This document shows, piece after piece, positions 33,876-42,339 of a stretch of 64,000 nt of DNA (the first letter of the stretch is position 1; each line of letters starts with the position of its first letter). The stretch covers positions 37,560-101,559 of the forward strand of contig CAZTPF010000005.1 in the NCBI GenBank assembly GCA_964614655.1, written 5' to 3'. The notes under the pieces are model-generated. The model saw nothing but the letters and a program-made list of their open reading frames with translations, did not search any database and was not told where the DNA came from. Position numbers and translations under genes: made by a program. The stretch comes from Casp-actino8 sp964614655 (lineage in GTDB: Bacteria; Actinomycetota; Acidimicrobiia; Acidimicrobiales; Ilumatobacteraceae).

Positions 33876-34112
33876 ATGCGTGAACTGATCTACACGGTCG
33901 TCTTTCTGTTCGAGTTGGCCATCATCGGCCGAGTGATCCTCTCGTGGTTCCCGATCTCCAGCGCCGGGGCCCGCTCGGTGATGGACGTGTTGGTGCGGAT
34001 CACCGAGCCCGTTCTGGGTCCGGTGCGGCGCGTCCTGCCGTCGTTCGGCGGATTCGATCTCTCGCCGATCGTCGTGATCCTCGTCCTGAACGTGCTTCTG
34101 CGAGCTCTCTGA
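33876..34112 (+). CDS. YggT-family membrane protein
   Basis: A 78-residue protein with two membrane helices around the conserved loop LSWFPISS and ITEPVLGPVRRVLPSFGGFDLSPIV, the hallmark of the YggT family. It commonly follows sepF in actinomycetes and firmicutes and is linked to division-site organisation, but its biochemical role is not settled. ATG 5 nt after the sepF stop. Confidence 0.93.
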   Translation: MRELIYTVVFLFELAIIGRVILSWFPISSAGARSVMDVLVRITEPVLGPVRRVLPSFGGFDLSPIVVILVLNVLLRAL

Positions 34113-34121
34113 CCCCCTCGC

Positions 34122-34127
34122 TAGCCT
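34122..34127 (+). promoter_or_regulatory. -10 element (TAGCCT) for ileS
   Basis: TAGCCT ends 10 nt before the ileS ATG, so the leader would be only about 3 nt. That leaves no room for a T-box. Confidence 0.5.
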
Positions 34128-34137
34128 GTCGACACCC

Positions 34138-37100
34138 ATGTCGTCCCACCGATATCCCCCTGTCGCGTCACAGCCGTCGTTCCCGGACATCGAGAACGAG
34201 GTGCTTCGCCGTTGGGACGACGAGGACACGTTCCGGCGTTCGGTCGAGAATCGTCCGGCCGGTGACGGTGGCGACAACGAGTTCATCTTCTACGACGGGC
34301 CGCCGTTCGCCAATGGCCTTCCGCATTACGGCCATCTGCTCACCGGCTTCGTGAAGGACGCCATTCCGCGCTACCAGACCATGCGCGGGCGTCGCGTCGA
34401 ACGTCGCTTCGGCTGGGACTGTCACGGGTTGCCGGCCGAAGTCGAGGCCGAAAAACAGCTCGGTATCTCCGGCCACCCGGAGATCTCCGAGTACGGCGTC
34501 GAGAAGTTCAACGACTATTGCCGGCTGAGCGTTCTCCGCTACACGAACGAATGGCGTCGCTACGTGTCGCGTCAGGCCCGTTGGGTCGATTTCGACAACG
34601 ACTACAAGACTCTCGACATCTCCTACATGGAGTCGGTGATGTGGGCGTTCAAGACCCTGCACGACAAAGGCTTGGTGTACGAGGGGTATCGAGTACTGGC
34701 GTACTGCTGGCGTTGTGAGACTCCGCTCAGCAACACCGAGACGCGTATGGACGACGTGTATCGCGATCGCCAGGACCCGGCGGTCACCGTCGGATTCCGC
34801 CTGGAGTCCGGAGAGGTGATCTGGGCCTGGACGACCACGCCGTGGACGCTTCCGTCGAACCTGGCTCTCGCGGTCGGCCCCGACATCGAGTACTCGGTGC
34901 TTCAGCGAGGTGATCAGTCGGTGATCCTCGCCACGGCACGCCTCGGCGCCTACGAGAAGGAGCTCGACGGATTCACCGTCGTACGAACCGTTTCCGGACA
35001 CGAACTCGTGGGCCGCCGCTACACGCCGCTGCTTCCGTACTTCGCCGACACGCCGAACGCCTTCCAGATCCTTCCCGGCGACTTCGTCTCCACCGAGGAC
35101 GGAACCGGGGTCGTGCACATGGCGCCCGGTTTCGGCGAAGAGGACCAGAACGCCTGTGCGGCCGTCGGCATTCCGACCATCTGCCCGATGGACAGTCACG
35201 GCTGCTACACCGCCGAGATCACCGACTGGGCCGGCCAACACGTGTTCGCCGCCAACCCGGCCGTGATCAAGCATCTGAAGGGGCTCGGTGTCGTCGTTCG
35301 CCACGACACCTACGACCATGCCTACCCACATTGCTGGCGTTGCGCCGAGCCGCTCGTGTACCGAGCGATCTCGTCGTGGTTCGTCGAGGTGACGGCGATC
35401 AAGGATCGGATGGTCGAGCTCAACCAGGAGATCCGCTGGGTCCCGGCCCATCTGAAGGACGGCTCGTTCGGCAAATGGCTCGCCAATGCTCGGGACTGGT
35501 CGATCAGCCGCAATCGTTTCTGGGGATCGCCCATCCCGGTGTGGAAGAGCGACGATCCCGAGTACCCGCGAGTCGACGTCTACGGCAGCCTCGACGATCT
35601 TCGGCGTGATTTCGGCGTCGACGTGACCGATCTCCATCGCCCGGCGGTCGACGAACTGGTCCGACCGAATCCCGACGATCCCTCGGGTCGATCGATGATG
35701 CGCCGAGTTCCCGAAGTCCTCGACTGCTGGTTCGAGAGCGGTTCCATGCCCTTTGCGCAGGTCCACTATCCGTTCGAGAATCGCGAATGGTTCGACCAGC
35801 ACTATCCGGGTGACTTCATCGTCGAGTACATCGGGCAGACGCGTGGTTGGTTCTACACCTTGCACGTCCTCGCGACCGCCCTCTTCGATCGTCCTTCGTT
35901 CTCCACGTGTGTCAGTCACGGCATCGTCCTCGGCGACGACGGACAGAAGATGTCGAAGAGCCTTCGCAACTATCCCGACCCGATGGAGGTCTTCGACGAA
36001 TACGGGGCCGACGCCATGCGCTGGTACCTGTTGTCGTCGGCGATTCTGCGTGGCGCCGACTTCTCGGTGACCGAGTCCGGAATTCGCGACACGGTTCGCC
36101 AGATTCTTCTTCCGTTCTGGAATTCTTGGTACTTCCTCGCGCTCTACAGCGAAGCCGAGGACACGGCCGGAGTCTTTCGAACCGACTCCACCAACGTTCT
36201 CGACCGCTACGTTCTCGCCAAGACGGCGCAGCTGATCGAGCGCACGACGACCGACCTCGACTCCTACGACCTGTTCTCGGCCTGCGCGGCAGTTCGCGAC
36301 TTCCTCGACGTTCTCACCAACTGGTACATCCGTCGATCACGCGATCGGTTCTGGGCCGGCGACCGCGATGCCATCGACACGCTGCACACCGTCTTGTCGC
36401 TTCTCTGTCGAGTGTCGGCGCCTCTGCTGCCCCTTCTCTCGGACAACGTGTACCGCGGACTCACCGGAGACGACAGCGTTCATCTCACGGACTGGCCGTC
36501 AGCCGACCTCGTCCCGGCCGACGATGCTCTCGTCGACGCCATGGACTCGGTACGCGACATCTGCTCGGTGGCGCTCTCGATCCGCAAGGCGCACGGCCGT
36601 CGAGTGCGCCAGCCGCTGAAGGAGCTACGGGTGGCTTTCCCGGGAGCCGAGCGCGTTCGCGATTTCGTCGACATCGTCGCCGACGAAGTCAACGTCAAAG
36701 CGGTTCTGCTGTCGGACGAAGTCGGTGCGGCTCCGATGACTCTGCAGGCCGTGCCGGCCGCGCTGGGCCCCCGACTCGGAGGCCGGACCCAGGAAGTGAT
36801 CAAGGCGATCAAGGCCGGCGATTGGTCCCGCGACGGTGACCGCGTCGTCGCCGGTGGTATCGAGCTGCTCGACGGCGAGTACACCTTGAAGATCGTCGCC
36901 GCGGACGGCGAGGCGAGTGCGACGATGTCGGACGGTCTCGGTGTGATCACACTCGACACCGAGATCACCCCCGAACTCGAGGCCGAGGGAACGGCACGAG
37001 ATCTCGTCCGGCTGGTGCAGCAAGCACGCCGTGACGCCGGACTCGCTGTGAGCGATCGCATATCGCTGACTCTCGGAGTTCCCGAGTCGATTCGTCGGCG

Positions 37101-37227
37101 AGTGCAACCCTTCCTCGAGGTCATCGCCGCCGAGACGCTGGCGGTGTCGGTGTCATGGGGAACGGGCGCGCCCACTGCCCGTCTCGACGACGACGACGTG
37201 CACGTGTCGGTGGAACGCGTGACCTGA
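34138..37227 (+). CDS. ileS: Isoleucyl-tRNA synthetase, long eukaryote-like type
   Basis: Charges tRNA-Ile. The 1029-residue class I synthetase has the HIGH-like motif PHYGHLLTG, GWDCHGLPAEVEAEKQLG, an editing domain with TTPWTLPSNLALAVG, the segment CWFESGSMPFAQ, and KMSKSLRNYPDP. Its length and signature blocks fit the IleS2 type shared with eukaryotes, many of which resist mupirocin, and it lacks the carboxy-terminal zinc-finger of the common bacterial type. Sits where divIVA is usually found. Confidence 0.95.
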   Translation: MSSHRYPPVASQPSFPDIENEVLRRWDDEDTFRRSVENRPAGDGGDNEFIFYDGPPFANGLPHYGHLLTGFVKDAIPRYQTMRGRRVERRFGWDCHGLPAEVEAEKQLGISGHPEISEYGVEKFNDYCRLSVLRYTNEWRRYVSRQARWVDFDNDYKTLDISYMESVMWAFKTLHDKGLVYEGYRVLAYCWRCETPLSNTETRMDDVYRDRQDPAVTVGFRLESGEVIWAWTTTPWTLPSNLALAVGPDIEYSVLQRGDQSVILATARLGAYEKELDGFTVVRTVSGHELVGRRYTPLLPYFADTPNAFQILPGDFVSTEDGTGVVHMAPGFGEEDQNACAAVGIPTICPMDSHGCYTAEITDWAGQHVFAANPAVIKHLKGLGVVVRHDTYDHAYPHCWRCAEPLVYRAISSWFVEVTAIKDRMVELNQEIRWVPAHLKDGSFGKWLANARDWSISRNRFWGSPIPVWKSDDPEYPRVDVYGSLDDLRRDFGVDVTDLHRPAVDELVRPNPDDPSGRSMMRRVPEVLDCWFESGSMPFAQVHYPFENREWFDQHYPGDFIVEYIGQTRGWFYTLHVLATALFDRPSFSTCVSHGIVLGDDGQKMSKSLRNYPDPMEVFDEYGADAMRWYLLSSAILRGADFSVTESGIRDTVRQILLPFWNSWYFLALYSEAEDTAGVFRTDSTNVLDRYVLAKTAQLIERTTTDLDSYDLFSACAAVRDFLDVLTNWYIRRSRDRFWAGDRDAIDTLHTVLSLLCRVSAPLLPLLSDNVYRGLTGDDSVHLTDWPSADLVPADDALVDAMDSVRDICSVALSIRKAHGRRVRQPLKELRVAFPGAERVRDFVDIVADEVNVKAVLLSDEVGAAPMTLQAVPAALGPRLGGRTQEVIKAIKAGDWSRDGDRVVAGGIELLDGEYTLKIVAADGEASATMSDGLGVITLDTEITPELEAEGTARDLVRLVQQARRDAGLAVSDRISLTLGVPESIRRRVQPFLEVIAAETLAVSVSWGTGAPTARLDDDDVHVSVERVT

Positions 37228-37267
37228 GTCCGGTCGAGGTGTCGGTGCTCAGCGCACCGAGAAGGGA

Positions 37268-37273
37268 TATCCT
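37268..37273 (+). promoter_or_regulatory. -10 element (TATCCT) for the DksA-like gene
   Basis: TATCCT 33 nt before the ATG; a leader of about 27 nt with AGGAG would follow. Confidence 0.4.
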
Positions 37274-37306
37274 TCCGCAACCCTGCTGTTCGAGCGAGGA
37301 GTGGCG

Positions 37307-37987
37307 ATGCCGACCAAGAAACCAGCGAAGAAGGCTCCGGCGAAGAAGGCTCCGGCCAAGAAAGCTCCCGTGAAGAAGGCNNNNNNNNNNNNNNNNNNNN
37401 NNNNNNNNNNNNNNNNNNNNNNNNNNNNNNNNNNNNNNNNNNNNNNNNNNNNNNNNNNNNNNNNNNNNNNNNNNNNNNNNAAGAAGGCGCCGGTTCACAA
37501 GGCGCCCGTGAAGAAGGCTGCCGTCAAGGCGCCGCCGAAGAAGCCGGTTTTCGTCAAGCCACCAGTTCCCGGCAAGCGTCCGATCTCCAAGGACGGAATC
37601 ATCTCCAACAAGGATTTCGATCTGGCGTTCTTGCGGGCGCGCCGTGAACAACTCCTCGAACTGCGCGATCAGTACCTCGGTCAGGTGGCAGCGCTCGACC
37701 GCGAGCGCGAACTGTTGATCGAAGCATCGGGTATGGGTGACGATCAGTTCGACGAGGACGGAGGCGAGGGCGACACCTTGGCCGTCGAGCGCGAACGAGC
37801 CAAGATGCTGTCCGATCAGGATCGTCAGATCGTGGCCGACATCGAAGCGGCACTCGTTCGAATCGAGACCGGTGATTACGGCTACAGCGTGGTGTCGACC
37901 AAGCCGATTCCCCGCGAGCGTCTCGAGTTCATTCCGTGGGCGACCGAGCTCGTCACCGAGCGAGTCGGCGGAATCGGACAGCGATGA
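37307..37987 (+). CDS. DksA/TraR-like protein with lysine-alanine tail and no zinc cysteines, interrupted by gap
   Basis: The amino-terminal part is a repeat of KKAPAKKAP units like a histone H1 tail and is interrupted by 100 N. The carboxy-terminal part has the DksA/TraR plan: a long helical hairpin (ARREQLLELRDQYLGQVAALDRERELL ... VERERAKMLSDQDRQIVADIEAALVRIETGDYGYSV) and the remnant finger STKPIPRERLEFIPWATELV. The four cysteines normally present in this finger are replaced. It may act on RNA polymerase or DNA; the tail suggests nucleic-acid binding. ATG with AGGAG 6 nt upstream; overlaps lspA. Confidence 0.75.
   Translation: MPTKKPAKKAPAKKAPAKKAPVKKXXXXXXXXXXXXXXXXXXXXXXXXXXXXXXXXXXKKAPVHKAPVKKAAVKAPPKKPVFVKPPVPGKRPISKDGIISNKDFDLAFLRARREQLLELRDQYLGQVAALDRERELLIEASGMGDDQFDEDGGEGDTLAVERERAKMLSDQDRQIVADIEAALVRIETGDYGYSVVSTKPIPRERLEFIPWATELVTERVGGIGQR
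37381..37480. other. Assembly gap of 100 N in the lysine-alanine repeat
   Basis: Lies inside repeated AAGAAGGCTCC-like units on both sides, so repeat number is unknown. Confidence 0.95.
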
Positions 37988-38493
37988 CCCTCGCGGGTCG
38001 GACTCGGCCCGGGTCTCTCACCATCTCGTCGACATTGGCGGCCATCGTGGTCGCGATCGATCAACTGACCAAGCACTGGGCTCTCGGTCGACTCGGAGAC
38101 GGCGACGAGATCCACGTGATCTGGACGTTGCAGTTCAATCTGGCGTTCAACAGCGGCATGGCCTTCGGGAGAGCTCGAGGCTTGGGTCCCGTGATCGCCG
38201 TCGTCGCGACCGTCGTCATCGTCTGGCTCCTCGTGTCGTTCCGGCGGGCGTCGTCGCGATTGTCGACGGTTGCCGTCGGACTGGTGATCGGCGGCGCGGC
38301 CGGCAATCTCGCCGACCGCGTGTTTCGCGGGGGAGAAGTCCTGCGAGGCTCGGTCGTCGACTTCATCGACTTCCAGTGGTTTCCGATCTTCAACGTGGCC
38401 GACGTCGCAATCAACGTCGGCGGTGCTCTGTTGATCATCGGTTTCGTGCGGGACGCCCGACGAGGAAGCGGCGAGGTGTCGACCGATGAGTGA
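37984..38493 (+). CDS. lspA: Lipoprotein signal peptidase
   Basis: Membrane aspartic peptidase that removes signal peptides from prolipoproteins such as the GerMN lipoprotein at 5672-6283. The 169-residue protein has four membrane helices, VVAIDQLTKHWA, NLAFNSGMAFG, GGAAGNLADRV with the first catalytic Asp and FPIFNVADVAINVG with the second. The ATG overlaps the upstream stop; the end overlaps the rluD start by 8 bp. Confidence 0.96.
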   Translation: MTLAGRTRPGSLTISSTLAAIVVAIDQLTKHWALGRLGDGDEIHVIWTLQFNLAFNSGMAFGRARGLGPVIAVVATVVIVWLLVSFRRASSRLSTVAVGLVIGGAAGNLADRVFRGGEVLRGSVVDFIDFQWFPIFNVADVAINVGGALLIIGFVRDARRGSGEVSTDE

Positions 38494-39406
38494 GATCAGA
38501 CGGGAGGAGATCCCCGAATCCCTTGCCGGGGAGCGCCTCGATCGGGTGGTCGCTCTGGTCGCCGACGTGAGTCGTCGCGACGCCACCACGATGATCGAGG
38601 CCGGAGCGGTCACGCTCGACGGGTCTCCGATCTCGTCGGGCAAGATCCGGTTGACCGCCGGTCAACTCGTCGAGATCGACACGTCGAGTCGCCCCGTGGC
38701 CGAACTGCCGGGCCCCGATCCGACGATCGACGTGGTGGTTCGACACGAGGACGAGCACGTGATCGTGGTCGACAAGGCGCCTGGTGTGGTGGTCCACCCG
38801 GCCCCCGGTCATCGCGGCGGCACTCTCGTGAACGGTTTGCTCGCGCGTTACCCGGAAATCGCGTCGGTGGGGGATCCGGAGAGACCGGGCATCGTCCATC
38901 GACTCGACGTCGGCACGTCGGGGTTGCTCGTCGTGGCGCGCACGAACGAGGCGTACCATTCGCTCGTCGAACAACTGTCCGAGCACGACGTCGAACGGCG
39001 ATACATCGCTCTTGCGTGGGGGCATTTCGACGCTCCGGTCGGAACTATCGATGCGCCGATCGGGCGCGATCCGCGTGATCCACTTCGCATGGCCGTGGTC
39101 CCGACCGGCAAGGAGGCGCGCACCCACTACCGAGTGGAACGCGAGTTCTCCGACCCCGATGCCTCGCTGGTGATCTGCGAGCTCGAGACCGGTCGTACCC
39201 ACCAGATTCGTGTGCATCTGGCGGCCGTCGGGCATCCCGTCGTCGGTGACACGGCGTACGGCGGCCAGCGTGCCGGTTCGCCGACGGAGCGGCCCGTCCT
39301 GCATGCCACGCGGCTCACGTTCCGTCACCCGGTCACCGGACTCGACGTGGGAGTCGACTCGCCGCTCCCTGACGATCTGCTCGCCGTCCTCGACCGGTGG
39401 TCCTGA
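38486..39406 (+). CDS. rluD: Ribosomal large subunit pseudouridine synthase (RluD family)
   Basis: Makes pseudouridine in 23S rRNA. The 306-residue protein has an S4 RNA-binding domain (about 1-65), then the catalytic domain with DKAPGVVVHPAPGH, the active-site motif HRLDVGTSGLLV (catalytic Asp) and ELETGRTHQIRVHLAAVGHPVVGD. Its place after lspA is the common bacterial arrangement. Family members with this layout modify 23S positions 1911/1915/1917, but exact sites here are inferred. Confidence 0.94.
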   Translation: MSEIRREEIPESLAGERLDRVVALVADVSRRDATTMIEAGAVTLDGSPISSGKIRLTAGQLVEIDTSSRPVAELPGPDPTIDVVVRHEDEHVIVVDKAPGVVVHPAPGHRGGTLVNGLLARYPEIASVGDPERPGIVHRLDVGTSGLLVVARTNEAYHSLVEQLSEHDVERRYIALAWGHFDAPVGTIDAPIGRDPRDPLRMAVVPTGKEARTHYRVEREFSDPDASLVICELETGRTHQIRVHLAAVGHPVVGDTAYGGQRAGSPTERPVLHATRLTFRHPVTGLDVGVDSPLPDDLLAVLDRWS

Positions 39407-39423
39407 CGACCGTCGACGACTGC

Positions 39424-39429
39424 TAGAGT
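39424..39429 (+). promoter_or_regulatory. -10 element (TAGAGT) of the pyr operon
   Basis: TAGAGT would start a transcript near 39436, giving a leader of about 40 nt that holds the PyrR-type hairpin and the ribosome-binding site. Confidence 0.5.
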
Positions 39430-39446
39430 CGAAGCGACCGTCAAAC

Positions 39447-39462
39447 GGGTCCTGTGAGGCCC
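39447..39462 (+). promoter_or_regulatory. PyrR-binding RNA hairpin in the pyrR leader
   Basis: GGGTCCTGTGAGGCCC folds into a stem (GGG/CCC plus CC/GG, one bulged U) with a UGUGA loop. It matches the known PyrR-binding consensus ARUCCNGNGAGGYU at nearly every position. The GGAGG ribosome site (39467-39471) starts 5 nt after it, so PyrR bound with UMP could block translation. Confidence 0.75.
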
Positions 39463-39476
39463 GAACGGAGGATCAG

Positions 39477-40031
39477 ATGACACGAGACCCGGGTCGCCCC
39501 GGTACAAATGACGAGTCCGTGCACGTCCTCCGTTCCGACGATCTCGATCGGGCCGTGACCCGTATCTCGCACGAGATCATCGAACGCAATCGAGGTCTGG
39601 ACGGGATCGTCCTCGTCGGGTTGCAGCGTGGCGGAGTCTGGCTCTCCGAGCGGCTGGCGTCGGCCCTCGAACGGATCGACGGGGCCTTGGTGCCCCGTGG
39701 AGAGCTCGACGTGTCTCTCTTTCGCGACGACATCGGTCTGCGGCCCGTCACGCCGGTGGCCGTCACCCGGATTCCCATCGATCTGACGGGTGCGCGTGTC
39801 GTGGTGGTCGACGACGTTCTCTACACCGGGCGTACGGTGCGGGCCGCACTCGATGCCCTGCACCAGTACGGTCGTCCGGCGCAGGTGCAATTGGCCGTCA
39901 TGGTCGACCGCGGTCATCGCGAACTCCCGATCCGTCCCGATTACGTCGGAAAGAACCTCCCCACCAGTTCGGACGAAGACGTGGTGGTGTCTCCCGAGGG
40001 TGTCGTGCTTCGACGGGGTTCGACGCGATGA
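39477..40031 (+). CDS. pyrR: Pyrimidine operon regulator / uracil phosphoribosyltransferase PyrR
   Basis: RNA-binding regulator that senses UMP and has uracil phosphoribosyltransferase activity. The 184-residue protein has RISHEIIERNRG, the region LVGLQRGGVWLSERLA, and the PRPP-binding loop DDVLYTGRT at 112-120. First gene of pyrR-pyrB-pyrC-carA-carB-pyrD. The ATG at 39477 is fixed by GGAGG 5 nt upstream; the longer open frame starts inside rluD. Its stop overlaps the pyrB ATG. Confidence 0.97.
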   Translation: MTRDPGRPGTNDESVHVLRSDDLDRAVTRISHEIIERNRGLDGIVLVGLQRGGVWLSERLASALERIDGALVPRGELDVSLFRDDIGLRPVTPVAVTRIPIDLTGARVVVVDDVLYTGRTVRAALDALHQYGRPAQVQLAVMVDRGHRELPIRPDYVGKNLPTSSDEDVVVSPEGVVLRRGSTR

Positions 40032-40969
40032 AGCACGTGCGGAGCATCTCGGAGATCGGCGGCGAAGGTGTGGTTCGCGTACTTCGCACCGCCCGTCACA
40101 TGGAGGCCGTGAATTCGCGTCCGGTTCCCAAAGTGCCGGCCCTCGTGGGTCGCACGGTCGTGAGCCTCTTCTTCGAGGACTCGACGCGCACCCGGATCAG
40201 CTTCGAGACGGCGGCTCGGCGCCTGTCGGCCGACACGGTGAACTTCTCGGTATCGACCTCGAGTCTCAACAAGGGGGAGAGTCTGCGCGACACGATCGAG
40301 ACCGTGAGTGCGATGGGTGCCTCGGTCTTCGTCGTTCGTCACAGCACGAGTGGAGTTCCCTGGCAGATCTCCGACTGGACCGATGCCGCCATCGTCAACG
40401 CCGGAGACGGATGGCATCAGCATCCGACTCAGGCCCTCCTCGACTGCTACACGGTGTTGTCGCGACGCGGTCTCGAGCCGTCAACGAATTGTCTGGCCGG
40501 CCTGCGCGTCGCCATCGTCGGCGATTCGCGCCACAGTCGTGTGGCGCGAAGTTGCGTCGAGGCCTTCACCATCCTCGGTGCCGAGGTGGTACTGGTGGGG
40601 CCGTCGACCCTGCTTCCGCCCGACACGGAAGGCTGGAACGTCTCGGTCTCGAACTCGCTCGACGACGTGCTGTCCGACGTCGATGTGGTCTACATGCTGC
40701 GCATGCAACGCGAGCGGATGAAAGAGGCACTCGTCCCCGACCTGGCCGAGTACAGCCGGCGATACGGACTCGACGAGGCCCGATGGTCGCGTACGCGCGC
40801 CGACGCGATTCTCATGCACCCCGGGCCGATGAACAGAGGAGTCGAGATGATGTTCGACCCGTCCAGCACCGAGCGAAGCGCAATCGTCGAACAAGTGACG
40901 CACGGGATCTCGGTGCGAATGGCCGTTCTGTTCGAACTCTTGGCCTCGGGTGAGGAGGTGCCGTCGTGA
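40028..40969 (+). CDS. pyrB: Aspartate carbamoyltransferase, catalytic subunit
   Basis: Joins carbamoyl phosphate and aspartate, the committed step of pyrimidine synthesis. The 313-residue protein has the carbamoyl phosphate motif FFEDSTRTRISFETAA, VVRHSTSGVPWQ and DGWHQHPTQALLD. No regulatory subunit gene pyrI is present, so control is expected through PyrR. ATG overlaps pyrR (ATGA) and its stop overlaps the pyrC GTG. Confidence 0.97.
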   Translation: MKHVRSISEIGGEGVVRVLRTARHMEAVNSRPVPKVPALVGRTVVSLFFEDSTRTRISFETAARRLSADTVNFSVSTSSLNKGESLRDTIETVSAMGASVFVVRHSTSGVPWQISDWTDAAIVNAGDGWHQHPTQALLDCYTVLSRRGLEPSTNCLAGLRVAIVGDSRHSRVARSCVEAFTILGAEVVLVGPSTLLPPDTEGWNVSVSNSLDDVLSDVDVVYMLRMQRERMKEALVPDLAEYSRRYGLDEARWSRTRADAILMHPGPMNRGVEMMFDPSSTERSAIVEQVTHGISVRMAVLFELLASGEEVPS

Positions 40970-42276
40970 GCCTCATTCTCCGTGGCGGAAGGATCGTCGA
41001 CTCGACCACTGTCGACGAGTCGGGACGGCCGGCCGACGTGCGGGTCGCCGAGGGTGTCATCACTCATGTCGTGGAGCCCGGTGCCGACTTGCCCGATGCC
41101 GATCGGGTGCTCGACGCCACGAGTTGTGTGGTATCGCCGGGTTTCGTCGACCTCCACGTGCATCTTCGCGAGCCGGGTCGCGAAGAGTCCGAGACGATCG
41201 AGACCGGAAGTCGGGCCGCCGCCCGAGGAGGATTCACGGCCGTCGTGGCCATGCCCAACACCGAACCCCCTCACGATTCGCGCATCGTCGTCGACTTCGT
41301 GCGGGCCCAAGGTCGTCGAGCGGGCCTGTGCGACGTCGTCCCATCGGGTTGCATCACGGTCGGGCGAGCCGGCGAGCAATTGGCTCCCTACGCCGAGTTG
41401 CAAGCGGCCGGTGTCCAACTCTTCACCGACGACGGGACAGGTGTCCAGGATCCGCAATTGATGCGGCGGGCATTGGAGTACGCACGTGATCTCGGCGTCA
41501 CGCTCGCCCAGCACTGCGAGGTGGAGAGCCTGACTCGAGGTGCCGTGATGCACGAAGGCTCGTGCTGCAGTCGACTCGGTCTGCCGGGTTGGCCGGCCCT
41601 CGCCGAAGAGTTGATGGTGCATCGCGACATCGAACTGTGTCGGCTCACCGGTGCCGGCATGCACTTCTTGCATCTGTCGACGGCGCGCAGTGTCGAGCTC
41701 GTGCGGGCGGCCAAGGCCGACGGACTGCCCGTCACCGCCGAAGCCACCCCGCACCATTTTTCGTTGACCGACGAACAGCTGTCGGGCTTCGATCCGGTCT
41801 TCAAGGTGAATCCGCCGTTGCGGACCCCGGCCGACATTGCGGCGTTGAAGGCGGGCCTGGCCGACGGGACGATCGATGCGATCGCAACCGACCACGCGCC
41901 GCACGCCGAGCGCTTCAAGGAGCAGCCCCTCGATCAGGCGCCGCCGGGCATGCTCGGTCTCGAAACGGCTCTCGGAGTGGCCATCGCCGAACTGGTCGAC
42001 ACCGGACTCATGCCGCTGCGCGATGTGATCGCCGCTCTCAGTTGGAAACCGGCGGCCATCGCACGTCTGCACGGCCGACACGGCCGTCCGGTCGCCGTCG
42101 GTGAACCGGCCAACTTGGCGGTGTTCGATCCGTCGGCGTCGTGGGAGGTCGACCCCTCAACCTTGGCCAGCCGCAGTCGTAACACCCCCTACGTGGGGCG
42201 GTCCCTGCGGGGCCGGGTACGCCACACGGTGTTCGACGGGGTGCCCGTCGTGATCGACGGCGAGGCCACCCGATGA
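40966..42276 (+). CDS. pyrC: Dihydroorotase
   Basis: Closes carbamoyl aspartate to dihydroorotate. The 436-residue amidohydrolase has the metal motif FVDLHVHLREPG with His 64 and 66, later metal histidines in AEATPHHFSLTD, and the catalytic Asp in AIATDHAPHAERF, as in class I enzymes that can associate with PyrB. GAGGAGG precedes the GTG, which overlaps the pyrB stop. Followed by a 63-bp gap with the palindrome that precedes carA. Confidence 0.96.
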   Translation: MSLILRGGRIVDSTTVDESGRPADVRVAEGVITHVVEPGADLPDADRVLDATSCVVSPGFVDLHVHLREPGREESETIETGSRAAARGGFTAVVAMPNTEPPHDSRIVVDFVRAQGRRAGLCDVVPSGCITVGRAGEQLAPYAELQAAGVQLFTDDGTGVQDPQLMRRALEYARDLGVTLAQHCEVESLTRGAVMHEGSCCSRLGLPGWPALAEELMVHRDIELCRLTGAGMHFLHLSTARSVELVRAAKADGLPVTAEATPHHFSLTDEQLSGFDPVFKVNPPLRTPADIAALKAGLADGTIDAIATDHAPHAERFKEQPLDQAPPGMLGLETALGVAIAELVDTGLMPLRDVIAALSWKPAAIARLHGRHGRPVAVGEPANLAVFDPSASWEVDPSTLASRSRNTPYVGRSLRGRVRHTVFDGVPVVIDGEATR

Positions 42277-42287
42277 GTTCATTCATC

Positions 42288-42318
42288 GATCATGCAGTAG
42301 ACTGCATGATCATTCATC
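42288..42318 (+). promoter_or_regulatory. Palindromic operator overlapping a -10 element upstream of carA
   Basis: Arms GATCATGCAGT (42288-42298) and ACTGCATGATC (42301-42311) form a perfect 11-bp inverted repeat. TAGACT at 42298-42303, a TANNNT -10, is at its centre. The right half continues as TGCAT-gatc-ATTCA (42303-42316), close to half of an ArgR box (TGAAT-4-ATTCA). ArgR is a candidate; another repressor is possible. Confidence 0.5.
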
Positions 42319-42339
42319 CCCCGAGCACGAAGGGTCGTC

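Noticed and set aside
34088..34138. T-box riboswitch upstream of ileS.
   Set aside because: Only 25 bases separate yggT and ileS, and the -10 element leaves almost no leader.
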